A stretch of 64,000 nucleotides of DNA from Longimicrobiaceae bacterium. GTDB taxonomy: Bacteria > Gemmatimonadota > Gemmatimonadetes > Longimicrobiales > Longimicrobiaceae. This document shows, piece by piece, positions 1 through 8,153 of the stretch; the first letter of the stretch is position 1, and the number at the start of each line of letters is the position of its first letter. A model generated the notes under the pieces. That model was not told the DNA's origin, ran no database searches, and was given only the letters and a program-made list of their open reading frames with translations. The stretch is from positions 186,001 through 250,000 of the forward strand of contig DASVBS010000031.1 of NCBI GenBank assembly GCA_036375715.1, given 5' to 3'. The position numbers and the translations under genes were made by a program.

Positions 1-2
1 TG

Positions 3-1232
3 GACGTCGGCCTGGGAGAGCTCTGCCGGGTCACCAGCCTGAGCGAGGATCGTTCGATCCTCGCCGAGGTGGTCGGCTTCCACGAGCGCGGGGTGCAGCT
101 GATGCCGCTCGGCGAGCTCGACGGCCTGCACCCGGGGAGCAGCGTGCAGCCGCTGGGTCGCTCCTTTGGGGTGGACGTGGGACCGGGGCTCCTGGGCCGC
201 GTGCTCAACGGGCTGGGTCACCCGATCGACGGGAAGGGAAGGCTCGAGGTGGCGGAGCGCATGCCGCTCGCCGCCGAGCCGCCCAATCCCCTCGAGCGCC
301 AGATGGTCACGGAGCCGTTCGAGACCGGGGTGAGGGCGATCGACGGGCTGCTCACCCTGGGGCGCGGGCAGCGGGTCGGTATCTTCGCCGGGAGCGGCGT
401 GGGCAAGAGCACGCTCCTGGGGATGATCGCCCGGCACGCCACCGCCGACGTCAACGTGATCGCGCTGCTGGGAGAGCGAGGCCGCGAGGTCCGCGACTTC
501 CTCGAACATTCCCTCGGAGAGGAAGGGCTCGCCCGCTCGGTCGTGGTGGTCGCCACCGGCGACCAGGCGGCCCTGGTCCGCGCCCGGGGCGCCCTCGTTG
601 CCACCGCCATCGCGGAATATTTCCGCGACGAGGGAAAGCAGGTGTTGTTGATGATCGACTCCGTGACTCGCGTGGCGATGGCCTGGCGCGAGATCGGTCT
701 CGCCGTGGGCGAGCCGCCGACGACCAAAGGGTATCCGCCCTCCGTCTTCGCCTCGCTCCCGCGGCTTCTGGAGCGCGCCGGCAACGGCAGCCGCGGCGGG
801 ATCACCGGCATCTACACCGTCCTGGTGGATGGCGACGACTTCAATGAGCCGGTCGCCGACGCGACCCGTTCGATCCTGGACGGCCACCTGGTGCTGACGC
901 GCAAGCTGGCCACCGCGGGCCACTTCCCCTCGATCGACGTGCTGGAGAGCAAGAGTCGGGTGCGCGACCAGGTGATCGGCCGCGATCACCGCGATGCGGC
1001 GAACCTCTTCCTGCGACTCGAGGCGGCATATCGCGACAAGGAAGACCTGCTGCTGGTGGGCGCCTATCAGAAAGGCTCCGACCGGATGGTGGACACCGCG
1101 GTTACCCTGCGTGATTCGATGCTGTCGCTCCTCCAGCAGCCCCCCGAGGAGAGCTCGTCCTACGAAGAAACGACGCGCATGCTCACCGCCGTCGCGGCTC
1201 AGGGTACGGCGGCGCTGGCCGGGAAAGGTTGA
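3..1232 (+). CDS. fliI: Flagellum-specific ATPase FliI (5' end outside window)
   Basis: Flagellar type III export ATPase, which energises export of rod, hook and filament subunits at the cytoplasmic base. The reading frame is open from base 3, so the N-terminus lies upstream of the window. An internal ATG at 69 is not the start, because the residues before it (GELCRV, EVVGF) already match the F1-like N-terminal barrel. Visible motifs are the Walker A loop AGSGVGKS (around base 390) and Walker B VLLMIDS followed by TR. Family length is about 440 residues; about 409 are present. The fliJ start lies 3 nt past the stop, so the two are translationally coupled. Identification is secure. Confidence 0.96.
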   Translation, partial: DVGLGELCRVTSLSEDRSILAEVVGFHERGVQLMPLGELDGLHPGSSVQPLGRSFGVDVGPGLLGRVLNGLGHPIDGKGRLEVAERMPLAAEPPNPLERQMVTEPFETGVRAIDGLLTLGRGQRVGIFAGSGVGKSTLLGMIARHATADVNVIALLGERGREVRDFLEHSLGEEGLARSVVVVATGDQAALVRARGALVATAIAEYFRDEGKQVLLMIDSVTRVAMAWREIGLAVGEPPTTKGYPPSVFASLPRLLERAGNGSRGGITGIYTVLVDGDDFNEPVADATRSILDGHLVLTRKLATAGHFPSIDVLESKSRVRDQVIGRDHRDAANLFLRLEAAYRDKEDLLLVGAYQKGSDRMVDTAVTLRDSMLSLLQQPPEESSSYEETTRMLTAVAAQGTAALAGKG

Positions 1233-1234
1233 GG

Positions 1235-1699
1235 ATGATGTTCAGGTTCAGGCTGCAGCGAGTGCTCGATCTGCGGGTGCAGAGCGAACAGGAGGCGGCG
1301 ACTCGCCTGGCGGAAGCGCGCAGCGAAGAGGAGGCGGCCAGGCAGGAGCGGCTTCGGCTGGAAGCGGCGCGCATCGAAGGGATGGAGAAGGCGGCCGCGG
1401 CTTCGAGTCTGAGCCCGACCATCGGGCAGCTCCAGAATCTGCGCTTCCTGGTCGATCGGCTGACCCAGGAGATCGCCGCGACGGAGGACGAGATCGCGGC
1501 GGCGGAGGCCGACGTGCGCGAGAAGCTGGAGGCCTACTCGACTGCGTTCCGCGAGCGCCAGATGATCGACAAGCTCCGGGAGAAGGCGCTCGACGCACAC
1601 CGCGACGAGGAGACGAACGCCGACCGCAAGCTGATGGACAGCGTAGCAATCGCTCGTTTCGTCCGTACCCGCGCGACGCGCGCGCCGAGGGGCAGCTGA
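1235..1699 (+). CDS. fliJ: Flagellar export chaperone FliJ
   Basis: A protein of about 154 residues that is almost entirely charged heptad-like helix, as expected for FliJ, the coiled-coil stalk of the export ATPase. The N-terminus MFRFRLQRVLDLR is the characteristic FliJ opening (F-x-hydrophobic-Q-x-hydrophobic-L-x-hydrophobic-R). Position directly after fliI supports the call. Two adjacent ATGs (1235 and 1238) are possible starts; a TTG at 1229 overlapping the fliI stop is less likely. FliJ diverges strongly in sequence, so the call rests on length, coiled coil, N-terminal motif and synteny. Confidence 0.88.
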   Translation: MMFRFRLQRVLDLRVQSEQEAATRLAEARSEEEAARQERLRLEAARIEGMEKAAAASSLSPTIGQLQNLRFLVDRLTQEIAATEDEIAAAEADVREKLEAYSTAFRERQMIDKLREKALDAHRDEETNADRKLMDSVAIARFVRTRATRAPRGS

Positions 1700-1703
1700 G
1701 ACG

Positions 1704-2249
1704 ATGAAGAAGATCATCCTTCTTTCGGTGGTGGGGTTGCTGCTGGGACTCAGCGGCGCGGTGGGGATCGTCGTCGTGCGCGAGAAGCAGGCTCGGGCCG
1801 CGGCGGCGGCGCTGCTCGCCGACTCGCTGGCGGCCGACTCCGCCCGGCTCGCCACGGTTGCGGCCGATTCGATCCTCGCGGCGGACACCGCGACAGCGGT
1901 TGCGGCCGATGCCGCCGCTCTGGCCATGGCACCCGCCGAACCCGTCACCGCCGCGGCGGAAGGCGATTCGACAACCGCGCCCCCGCCCGAGAAGTCGGAT
2001 AGCTCCGCTGCCGTCATTGCGGGCGACGCCCAGCAACCGGCCGGCGAGGAGCGCCTGGCCCGGATCTTCGCCGCGATGCGTCCGGAGGAGGCCGCAAGGG
2101 TGCTCGAGCAGATGACCGACGCGGAGATCCAGCGTCTGCTGTGGCATCTGCGTGAGCGGCAGGCGGCGGCGATTCTCAGCAGCATCTCACCCGAACGGGC
2201 GGCGGTCATCAGCAGTGCGGTGATCCGCGCCCAAAGGAGTAACCCGTGA
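1704..2249 (+). CDS. MotE-like flagellar chaperone with MgtE_N-type domain
   Basis: Predicted bitopic membrane protein of 181 residues. It has an N-terminal hydrophobic segment (about residues 4-25), an Ala/Asp-rich low-complexity linker (about 30-115), and a C-terminal helical repeat domain (about 120-172) with the pattern MRPEEAARVLEQM / AAAILSSISPERAA typical of the MgtE intracellular N domain. That combination between fliJ and fliK matches MotE, reported as a chaperone for the stator-associated protein MotC in alphaproteobacteria. No MotC is visible here, so the partner is unknown. The stop overlaps the fliK GTG by 4 nt. An Mg2+ transporter is excluded because there are no further membrane segments. 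Confidence 0.75.
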   Translation: MKKIILLSVVGLLLGLSGAVGIVVVREKQARAAAAALLADSLAADSARLATVAADSILAADTATAVAADAAALAMAPAEPVTAAAEGDSTTAPPPEKSDSSAAVIAGDAQQPAGEERLARIFAAMRPEEAARVLEQMTDAEIQRLLWHLRERQAAAILSSISPERAAVISSAVIRAQRSNP

Positions 2250-3949
2250 CCGGTCTGCTCGTGAACCTGGTTGGCGCCGCTACCGCCGCGCTGAACCTGC
2301 GGTCCACGGAGGCGAACCCTCCAATGTCGAAGGAGGTCGGGTCGAATCCGTCCTTCGCCTCGGCGCTGTCCGCCGCCCTGGCGCCGCGACAGCGGAACTC
2401 GCACGCCGCGCCAGCCGAGCGATCGCGCTCCGCCGACCTGGACGACGCGGAGGATTCGGTGCACGACGGCGATTCCCGGTCCGCCCCCTCCGTCCCGGAA
2501 GCGGGAGCCGCGCAGGCGGCGCGGACCGGGAGATCCGCGGATGCACGCGACGCAAAAGCGGGCAACGAGGCGGCCCCTGCCGATTCGTCCGCCCCCGCGA
2601 TGGTGGCCGGTCCGGGGCCGGCCCGAGGTCCGACCGCGGCGCGGCGGAGCCTGGAAGGGCTCGACCCTGAGTTCCGGGAGCGCCTGGAGCGGGTGATCGC
2701 GCGGATGGAGCGTGAGTTCGGATACGACGTGCAGATCGTCGAGACGGTTCGTGACCAGGCGCGGCAGGACTACCTCTACGCCCAGGGTCGTACGCGGCCG
2801 GGTCCGGTCGTGACCTGGACGCGCGACTCGAATCACCTGCACGGGCGAGCGGCGGACGTCATGATCGACGGAAGGTTCGATCACCCGGCGCTGAAGCTGC
2901 TTGCCCGGATCGCCCGTGAAGAGGGCCTCAGGACCCTGGGTGCGCGCGACCCGGGACATATCGAGCTGCCCTCCGGCGCCCGCGTGGAGCGCCTGGCGGT
3001 GTCGACCGGCGGGAGCAGCGCCCTGCTCGACGGGCCGGCCAACCGAGCGGCGGAGGGTGTGCGGCTGGCCATGGCCACACCGAACACGGTCGGCGGCGGC
3101 GCCGCGACGGGATCAGGAGTCGCGCGCGTGGCCCGAGTGGCCACGCCGGCCCGCGTTGCGGAGATCGCGCAGCCGGCGGAGGTCGCCCGCGTCGCTACGG
3201 TGGCCCGCGTTGCGACACCCGGTGCCCCCGGCGCCGCGGGGGTCGCAAGTCCATCCGCCCCCGCGCCGCAGCTAGCGGGTACGGCCGCGCTGGCGGCGCG
3301 TTCCGGGGGCGGAGGCGGTGCCGCCTCCGATGACCCGGGTAAGCGGGAGGGCCACACCTCCCACGGCCAGGCGGCGGCGGAAGTCGGAACCGCCAGCTCC
3401 CGCATCGACGCGGCGGCGCTACTCCTCGCCTCCGATCCCGGCGGTGCGGCCGGCTCTCCGGGGGATGCCGGCGCTCTGTCGGCGACTCTCGGCAGCGACG
3501 CGGCCGAGCGGATCGCGCGGGTGCTCCAGCTCCAGGACACCCCCTCGGCGCGCGCTCTCAGCCAGGTAGTGCTGAGGCTCGACAACGGCGTCGGTGGGGA
3601 GGATCGGATCCGCGTGGATCTGCGAGGCTCCTCCGTGGGCGCCGCGCTCGAGGTCGGTGACCCGCTGACCGCGGCCCGTCTCCAGTCCGAGCTCGGGCAA
3701 CTTCAACGGGCGCTGGAGGGGAAGGGGCTGCAGGCAGAGCACCTGAGCGTTGGCGCCCTCGGGGCCCATAGGGAGCTGATGGACGCGCTCCGAGGCGCGC
3801 TGGCCGCGGACACGGGGCAGCGTGCCTCACAGGACCCGGGAGGCAGGGGTGACGGTTGGGGGGGGCGGTCGGGTGGAGGTCGACAGCAGTCGGATTCCGA
3901 GCCGCGGCAGCATCCGCGGCGGCATACCCAGCAAGAGAGGAACACGTGA
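2246..3949 (+). CDS. fliK: Flagellar hook-length control protein FliK with embedded M15-type peptidase domain
   Basis: 567 residues starting at a GTG that overlaps the preceding stop. Domains in order: a disordered Ala/Pro/Ser-rich N-terminal region (1-135); a domain (about 136-255) with the peptidase M15/VanY-like pattern YAQGRTRPGPVVT, then SNHLHGRAADV and DPGHIEL, giving candidate zinc ligands H197, D204 and H238; a second low-complexity stretch including ARVAT-like repeats (about 292-330); and a C-terminal Flg_hook domain (about 430-510; LRLDNGVGGEDRIRVDLRG). Location between motE and flgD fits FliK, the secreted ruler that switches export specificity. A zinc peptidase inside FliK is not a normal part of this family. 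The fusion is one uninterrupted frame. Activity is inferred only from motifs. Confidence 0.88.
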   Translation: MTGLLVNLVGAATAALNLRSTEANPPMSKEVGSNPSFASALSAALAPRQRNSHAAPAERSRSADLDDAEDSVHDGDSRSAPSVPEAGAAQAARTGRSADARDAKAGNEAAPADSSAPAMVAGPGPARGPTAARRSLEGLDPEFRERLERVIARMEREFGYDVQIVETVRDQARQDYLYAQGRTRPGPVVTWTRDSNHLHGRAADVMIDGRFDHPALKLLARIAREEGLRTLGARDPGHIELPSGARVERLAVSTGGSSALLDGPANRAAEGVRLAMATPNTVGGGAATGSGVARVARVATPARVAEIAQPAEVARVATVARVATPGAPGAAGVASPSAPAPQLAGTAALAARSGGGGGAASDDPGKREGHTSHGQAAAEVGTASSRIDAAALLLASDPGGAAGSPGDAGALSATLGSDAAERIARVLQLQDTPSARALSQVVLRLDNGVGGEDRIRVDLRGSSVGAALEVGDPLTAARLQSELGQLQRALEGKGLQAEHLSVGALGAHRELMDALRGALAADTGQRASQDPGGRGDGWGGRSGGGRQQSDSEPRQHPRRHTQQERNT

Positions 3950-4626
3950 TCAACGGGGTGACCACCGCCGCATCCGGGGTCGGAGCCACGGCAGCCGCCA
4001 CCGCGGTCAGCAAGCCGAACGGCGCGATGGGCAAGGAGGAGTTCCTGAAGCTCTTCGTCGCCCAGATGAAGAACCAGGATCCGCTGAATCCGATGGAGGG
4101 CCAGGAGCTCGCCGCGCAGCTCGCGCAGTTCTCCTCGGTGGAACAGCTCATCAACCTCAACCAGCAGCTCGAGGCGCAGGCCGACGCCTCCGCCTCGATG
4201 ATCCGGGCGCTGCAGAACGGCTCGGCCGCCAACCTCATCGGGCGCGAGGTCTACGCCGATGGCGATGCGCTGGTGGTCTCCGAGGGGGGTGCCGGGTCGG
4301 TGACGGTGGACGTGGCGAACAGCGGGGGCACCGGTGTCCTGCGCATCTTCGACCTGTCGGGCAAGGAAGTCGGCAGCCGCGAGCTGGGCTCGGTTCCGGG
4401 CGGACGCCGCACGATCGAGCTCGGCTCGGCGGCGGAAGGGCTCGCCCCCGGTGGCTACACCTACAAGGTCGAGCTGGTGGACGCGGACGGTACGGCGGTG
4501 CCGGTGCAGACCTACAGCCACGGAACGGTCGACGGGATCCGCTATCATGCGGACGGTCCCTATCTCACCTCCGGACCGATGCTGATCCCGCTGGGATCGG
4601 TGGTTGAGGTGGTGCAGGGGCAGTAG
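3946..4626 (+). CDS. flgD: Flagellar hook assembly scaffold FlgD
   Basis: Hook-cap protein needed for polymerisation of FlgE at the distal rod end. The start is taken at GTG 3946, which overlaps the fliK stop (GTGA) and follows a purine-rich GAGAGG at 3934-3940; the longer frame from 3856 would lie inside fliK. The N-terminal region has the FlgD signature EEFLKLFVAQMKNQDPLNPM followed by QFSSVEQL. The C-terminal half (about 110-226) is a FlgD Ig/Tudor-like region with SGKEV and PGGYTYKVE. Length of 226 residues is normal. Followed after 58 nt by flgE. Confidence 0.96.
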   Translation: MINGVTTAASGVGATAAATAVSKPNGAMGKEEFLKLFVAQMKNQDPLNPMEGQELAAQLAQFSSVEQLINLNQQLEAQADASASMIRALQNGSAANLIGREVYADGDALVVSEGGAGSVTVDVANSGGTGVLRIFDLSGKEVGSRELGSVPGGRRTIELGSAAEGLAPGGYTYKVELVDADGTAVPVQTYSHGTVDGIRYHADGPYLTSGPMLIPLGSVVEVVQGQ

Positions 4627-4684
4627 GCGCGGAGAGGTACGGAGACTCAGACTACTTTCTTCTCATAAAACGAGGTCAATCATC

Positions 4685-5929
4685 ATGATGCGTTCGCTTC
4701 TCTCCGCCGTCTCCGGAATGCGGAACCACCAGGTCCGGATGGACGTGATCGGGAACAACGTGGCCAACGTCAACACCACCGCCTACAAGGCGAGCCGGGC
4801 CACCTTCAAGGAGAGCTTCTCCCAGCTCGTGCAGAGCGCGGGGATGCCGACCAACGACTCGGGCGGGACGAACCCCAAGCAGATCGGTACCGGGGTCGAG
4901 CTGGGCAGCGTCGACACGATCTTCACCCAGGGCAACTTCGATGCGACCGGCGTCAGGACCGACCTGATGGTCCAGGGCGACGCCTTTTTCGTGGTGGCGC
5001 AGGGGAACCAGCGGCTCTTCACGCGGGCTGGAAACTTCCAGATCGACGCCGACGGCTATCTGGTCCACCCGACCAACGGCTACCGTCTGCAGGGTCGAAT
5101 GGCGGTGGACGGGGTGCTGCAGGGTGGTGTGACCGACGTGCGCATCCCCTTCGGGCTGCGCTCCCCTGCCCGCGCGACGACCGAGTTTGCCATCGGCGGT
5201 AACCTGGACGCGACAGCGGACCCAAATACGACGGTGTCTTCCAGCATCACCGTTTACGACAGCCTGGGAGAGCGGCACGAGGTGGAGATCACCTTCACGA
5301 AGACCGCGAACCCGAACGAGTGGACCTACACGATCTCCTCCGCGACCGCGACGGTCGACGCGAACGGTTCCGGAACGCTCCTGTTCAACAATGATGGCAC
5401 GCTGGACGTGGCCGGGTCCACCATCCCTGAGCCCCTACAGCTGACGCCAAACAGCGGTCAGGCGGATCAGCTCCAGATCAACCTGGTGGAGGGCGACGGG
5501 TCGATGACCAGCCTCACCCAGATGCGTGGTCCGTCCAGCCCGCTGCTCCACAGCCAGGACGGATACTCGATGGGCGATCTGATCGACTATTCGATCGACG
5601 AGCGCGGCGTGGTGACCGGAACCTTCACCAACGGCCACTCGCTCACGCTGGCGCAGATCGCTCTGGCGGACTTCAACAACCCCGCCGGGCTCATGCGGAT
5701 GGGCGACAACATGTACTCGACTTCGCCCAACTCCGGCGATGCGCAGGTGAGCTTCGCCGGCGAGGGGAGTCAGTCCTCCATCTCCAGCGGGGGTCTCGAG
5801 ATGTCGAACGTCGACCTGGCACAGGAGTTCACCCGCATGATCGTCACCCAGCGCGGCTTCCAGGCCGCCGGCCGGGTGATCACCAGCGCCGACGAGATGC
5901 TGCAGGAGGTCGTCAACCTCAAGCGGTAG
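4685..5929 (+). CDS. flgE: Flagellar hook protein FlgE
   Basis: Structural subunit of the hook, 414 residues. The N-terminus MMRSLLSAVSGMRNHQVRMD and the motif GNNVANVNTTAYKASRATF are the conserved flagellar rod/hook bottom region. The middle carries FlgE-type beta domains, and the C-terminus (LEMSNVDLAQEFTRMIVTQRGFQAAGRVIT) is the conserved C-terminal helix. Start chosen at ATG 4685 because it begins exactly at the conserved N-terminus and has GAGG about 12 nt upstream; the longer frame from 4604 overlaps flgD. A hairpin follows downstream (5976-6013), consistent with the end of the first flagellar transcription unit. Confidence 0.96.
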   Translation: MMRSLLSAVSGMRNHQVRMDVIGNNVANVNTTAYKASRATFKESFSQLVQSAGMPTNDSGGTNPKQIGTGVELGSVDTIFTQGNFDATGVRTDLMVQGDAFFVVAQGNQRLFTRAGNFQIDADGYLVHPTNGYRLQGRMAVDGVLQGGVTDVRIPFGLRSPARATTEFAIGGNLDATADPNTTVSSSITVYDSLGERHEVEITFTKTANPNEWTYTISSATATVDANGSGTLLFNNDGTLDVAGSTIPEPLQLTPNSGQADQLQINLVEGDGSMTSLTQMRGPSSPLLHSQDGYSMGDLIDYSIDERGVVTGTFTNGHSLTLAQIALADFNNPAGLMRMGDNMYSTSPNSGDAQVSFAGEGSQSSISSGGLEMSNVDLAQEFTRMIVTQRGFQAAGRVITSADEMLQEVVNLKR

Positions 5930-6252
5930 TGACGTGAACCGCGCCGAGGGCTAGTCGACGGATCGTCGACGCAGGGAGGGCAGCAGGGCAGATCGACTTG
6001 CCTCGCTGCCCTCGCTCCTTTCCCACCCGTCTCCGCCCTACGTCCCTAAAGATCCCCCGGAAGAAGCGCCCTACCGCACCCGGCAGACCCTGCCGCTTTT
6101 CTTGCCGAAGACCTCCCGATCCTACACGCCAGGAATTTTCATAAGTTACTTCTACAGCGGTGCTTAGGTAGATCTGCCAGGGGCGCGCTGCGGCTGGTAT
6201 GGCACGTGCCTTAGCCAGTGGCCACGAATCCGCACTCTTACGTCGTGGAGTC
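5930..6252 (+). other. Intergenic region between flgE and fliL
   Basis: About 320 nt without a credible gene. It contains a hairpin near the flgE end (listed separately), a small inverted GTCGAC pair before it, and an AT-richer stretch around 6120-6170 that may hold the promoter for the fliL-flhA genes. I could not assign a clear sigma-28, sigma-54 or sigma-70 promoter by eye. This is the only large break in an otherwise tightly packed flagellar block. Confidence 0.6.
5976..6013 (+). terminator. Stem-loop terminator after flgE
   Basis: The 9-nt arm GAGGGCAGC at 5976-5984 is exactly complementary to GCTGCCCTC at 6005-6013, with a 20-nt loop that can itself pair (GGCAGATC...). A pyrimidine-rich run (GCTCCTTTCCC) follows instead of a clean U tract, so termination may be partial or Rho-assisted. 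Located 47 nt after the flgE stop. Confidence 0.55.
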
Positions 6253-6780
6253 ATGGCCGACGAGAAAGAAAAGGACGCCGCGCCGAAGCGCGGCGGGAAG
6301 AAGATGATCCTGGCCATCGTGCTGCTGGTGGGCGCGGTGGCGGGCGGTGGAGCGGGGGCCGTCTTCGCGGGCCCCCTGCTGGCGGAGATGATCCTGGGGC
6401 CCGCGGGCGCACCCGTCGCTGAAGCGCGGACGAGCGGGGAAGGGGAGCACGGGGAATCGGATGGTCATGGCGCCGTCGGGGCAGCCACGTATCTGGTCGA
6501 CAATCTCGTCCTCAACCCGGCCGGATCGAATGGCACGCGCTTCCTGATGGCGACCGTCGCCTTCGACCTCGAGCAGGCCGAGGCGGCCGCCCAGATGGGG
6601 GCGCGCGACGCCCAGGTGCGTGATGCTCTGCTCAGCGTGCTCGGCCACAAGACCGTCGAGCAGCTCACCGACATCACCGCTCGTGACAGCCTGAAGAGCG
6701 AGCTGAAGGACGCCGTATCCGGATTCTTCCCCGAGGGAACGATCCGGGCGATCTACCTCCCACAGTTCGTCATCCAATAA
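6253..6780 (+). CDS. fliL: Flagellar basal body-associated protein FliL
   Basis: Single-pass inner-membrane protein, 175 residues, with a short basic cytoplasmic N-terminus, one membrane segment (about residues 18-42, ILAIVLLVGAVAGGGAGAVF), a linker rich in Gly/Glu/His, and a periplasmic FliL domain (NLVLNPAGSNGTRFLMATVAFDLEQ ... LTDITARDSLKSELKDAVSGFF). FliL surrounds the stator units and supports torque. Start taken at ATG 6253; the upstream ATG at 6199 would add an untypical leader. It is immediately followed by fliM, a common arrangement. Confidence 0.92.
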   Translation: MADEKEKDAAPKRGGKKMILAIVLLVGAVAGGGAGAVFAGPLLAEMILGPAGAPVAEARTSGEGEHGESDGHGAVGAATYLVDNLVLNPAGSNGTRFLMATVAFDLEQAEAAAQMGARDAQVRDALLSVLGHKTVEQLTDITARDSLKSELKDAVSGFFPEGTIRAIYLPQFVIQ

Positions 6781-6784
6781 GCCC

Positions 6785-7816
6785 GTGTCCAACGAGCACT
6801 TCGATCCGGAGGCGGGCCAGGGGGGCACGGCGGTGGAGGAGGAGCTCCCGACCGCGGAGCGTCGCGAGCGCGGTCTGCGCTCGGTAGCGGAGGTCAAGAC
6901 CTACGACTTCCGTCGCCCTCACCGCGTGTCCAAGGAGCGCCTGCTCGCCCTGGAGGCGATGTACGAGCGCTTCGTGAAGTCGCTCGAGGGATGGCTGGTC
7001 GGCCGCGTGCGAACCAAGGTCGAGCTGGCCCTGTCCTCGGTGGAGCAGATCAGCTTCTCCGAGTTCACCCACACACTCAGCACTCCCTGCGCAGCCTATC
7101 TCTTCCGGATCCAGGATTCGGGCGGGATGAAGGGGGTGATCGACGTGGGTCAGGACTTCGCCTACTTCCTGGTCGATCGACTCTTCGGCGGGGGCGGCAC
7201 GCCGTCCGTCCTGCCGCGCGCGCTCACCCCCCTCGAGCGCATGGCGGTGCGTACCGTCGCGGACCGGGTGCTCGTGCTCCTGACCGAGATCTGGCAGGAC
7301 CACATCGCCCTCGACGTCGAGGTCAGCGGGTTCGAGTCGATCCCGGAGATCCTGCGCGCGGAGAGCCGCGACGACCCCATGCTCGTCGCGAACATCGAGA
7401 CCACCGCGCCGGGCGTGAAGAGTCACCTCTCCATCTGCCTGCCGCTCGCCACGCTGGAGAAGTTCTTCAGCTCGAGCGGCCAGGGGCAGGCGGGGATGAT
7501 CACCGGCTCGGAGAAAGAGCGTAGCCACTATCGGCGGATGGCCGAGAAGTCGTTGCGCGCCACCCGCCTCGACATCTCCGCTCGGATGCCGGACTTCAAG
7601 CTTTCCATGCGCGAGCTGGGCGCGCTGCGGGAAGGAAGCGTCGTGGCGACGGGGATCCCCTGCGACACCGAGCTCCAGATCCTGATCAATGGTCGGCTTC
7701 GCTTCCGTGCGGCTCCCGGACGGGTAGGTCGACGCCTGGCCGTGAAGATCCTGGGGCAGCTCGGCCCCGGAAACATCGACGACATCACCAATCATTCAGG
7801 CGAATCGGATGTCTGA
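6785..7816 (+). CDS. fliM: Flagellar motor switch protein FliM
   Basis: C-ring switch protein of 343 residues. It has the FliM middle CheC-like domain (KTYDFRRPHRVSKERLLALEAMYERF opening, DVGQDFAYFLVDRLFGG) and a C-terminal SpoA/surface domain (about 265-335). The N-terminal CheY-binding peptide (typically LSQxEIDALL) is not evident in the first 30 residues, which are acidic; CheY-P binding at this site is therefore uncertain. GTG start at 6785, 4 nt after the fliL stop. The 3' end overlaps fliN by 8 nt. Confidence 0.94.
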   Translation: MSNEHFDPEAGQGGTAVEEELPTAERRERGLRSVAEVKTYDFRRPHRVSKERLLALEAMYERFVKSLEGWLVGRVRTKVELALSSVEQISFSEFTHTLSTPCAAYLFRIQDSGGMKGVIDVGQDFAYFLVDRLFGGGGTPSVLPRALTPLERMAVRTVADRVLVLLTEIWQDHIALDVEVSGFESIPEILRAESRDDPMLVANIETTAPGVKSHLSICLPLATLEKFFSSSGQGQAGMITGSEKERSHYRRMAEKSLRATRLDISARMPDFKLSMRELGALREGSVVATGIPCDTELQILINGRLRFRAAPGRVGRRLAVKILGQLGPGNIDDITNHSGESDV

Positions 7817-8153
7817 CATCGAAGCGATGAACAAGCTGACCGAGCCCCCCGTGTCCGCAAACTTCGCGGAGCTCGCGGATGGCGAGGCGACGGACGGCGA
7901 GGTCTCCATCAACATGCTCCTCGACCTCACCCTGCCGGTCTCCGTCGAGCTGGGGCGAACCAGCATGCTGGTGCAGGACATCCTGCGCCTCGGGCGGGGC
8001 TCGGTGATCCAGCTCGAGCGCCTCGCGGGCGAGCCGATCGACATCTACGTCGGTGACCGGCGCTTTGCCGAAGGCGAGGTGGTGGTGCTGGGTGAGCAGT
8101 TCGGCATCCGCATCACCCGGATCGTGTCCCAGGTGACCGGCGCCGAAGCCTGA
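7809..8153 (+). CDS. fliN: Flagellar motor switch protein FliN
   Basis: Short C-ring subunit of 114 residues built around one SpoA domain: LLDLTLPVSVELGRTSM, ILRLGRGSVIQLERLAGEPIDIYV, and a C-terminal GEQFGIRIT segment match the FliN consensus closely. The ATG at 7809 lies inside the end of fliM, and the stop overlaps the fliOP start by one base, so all three are probably co-translated. FliN gives the docking site for FliH on the C-ring. Confidence 0.96.
   Translation: MSDIEAMNKLTEPPVSANFAELADGEATDGEVSINMLLDLTLPVSVELGRTSMLVQDILRLGRGSVIQLERLAGEPIDIYVGDRRFAEGEVVVLGEQFGIRITRIVSQVTGAEA

Noticed and set aside
1199-2959. Open frame of 586 codons on the minus strand opposite fliJ-motE-fliK.
   Set aside because: Antisense to three well-supported genes; Arg/His-rich low-complexity translation typical of GC-rich shadow frames.
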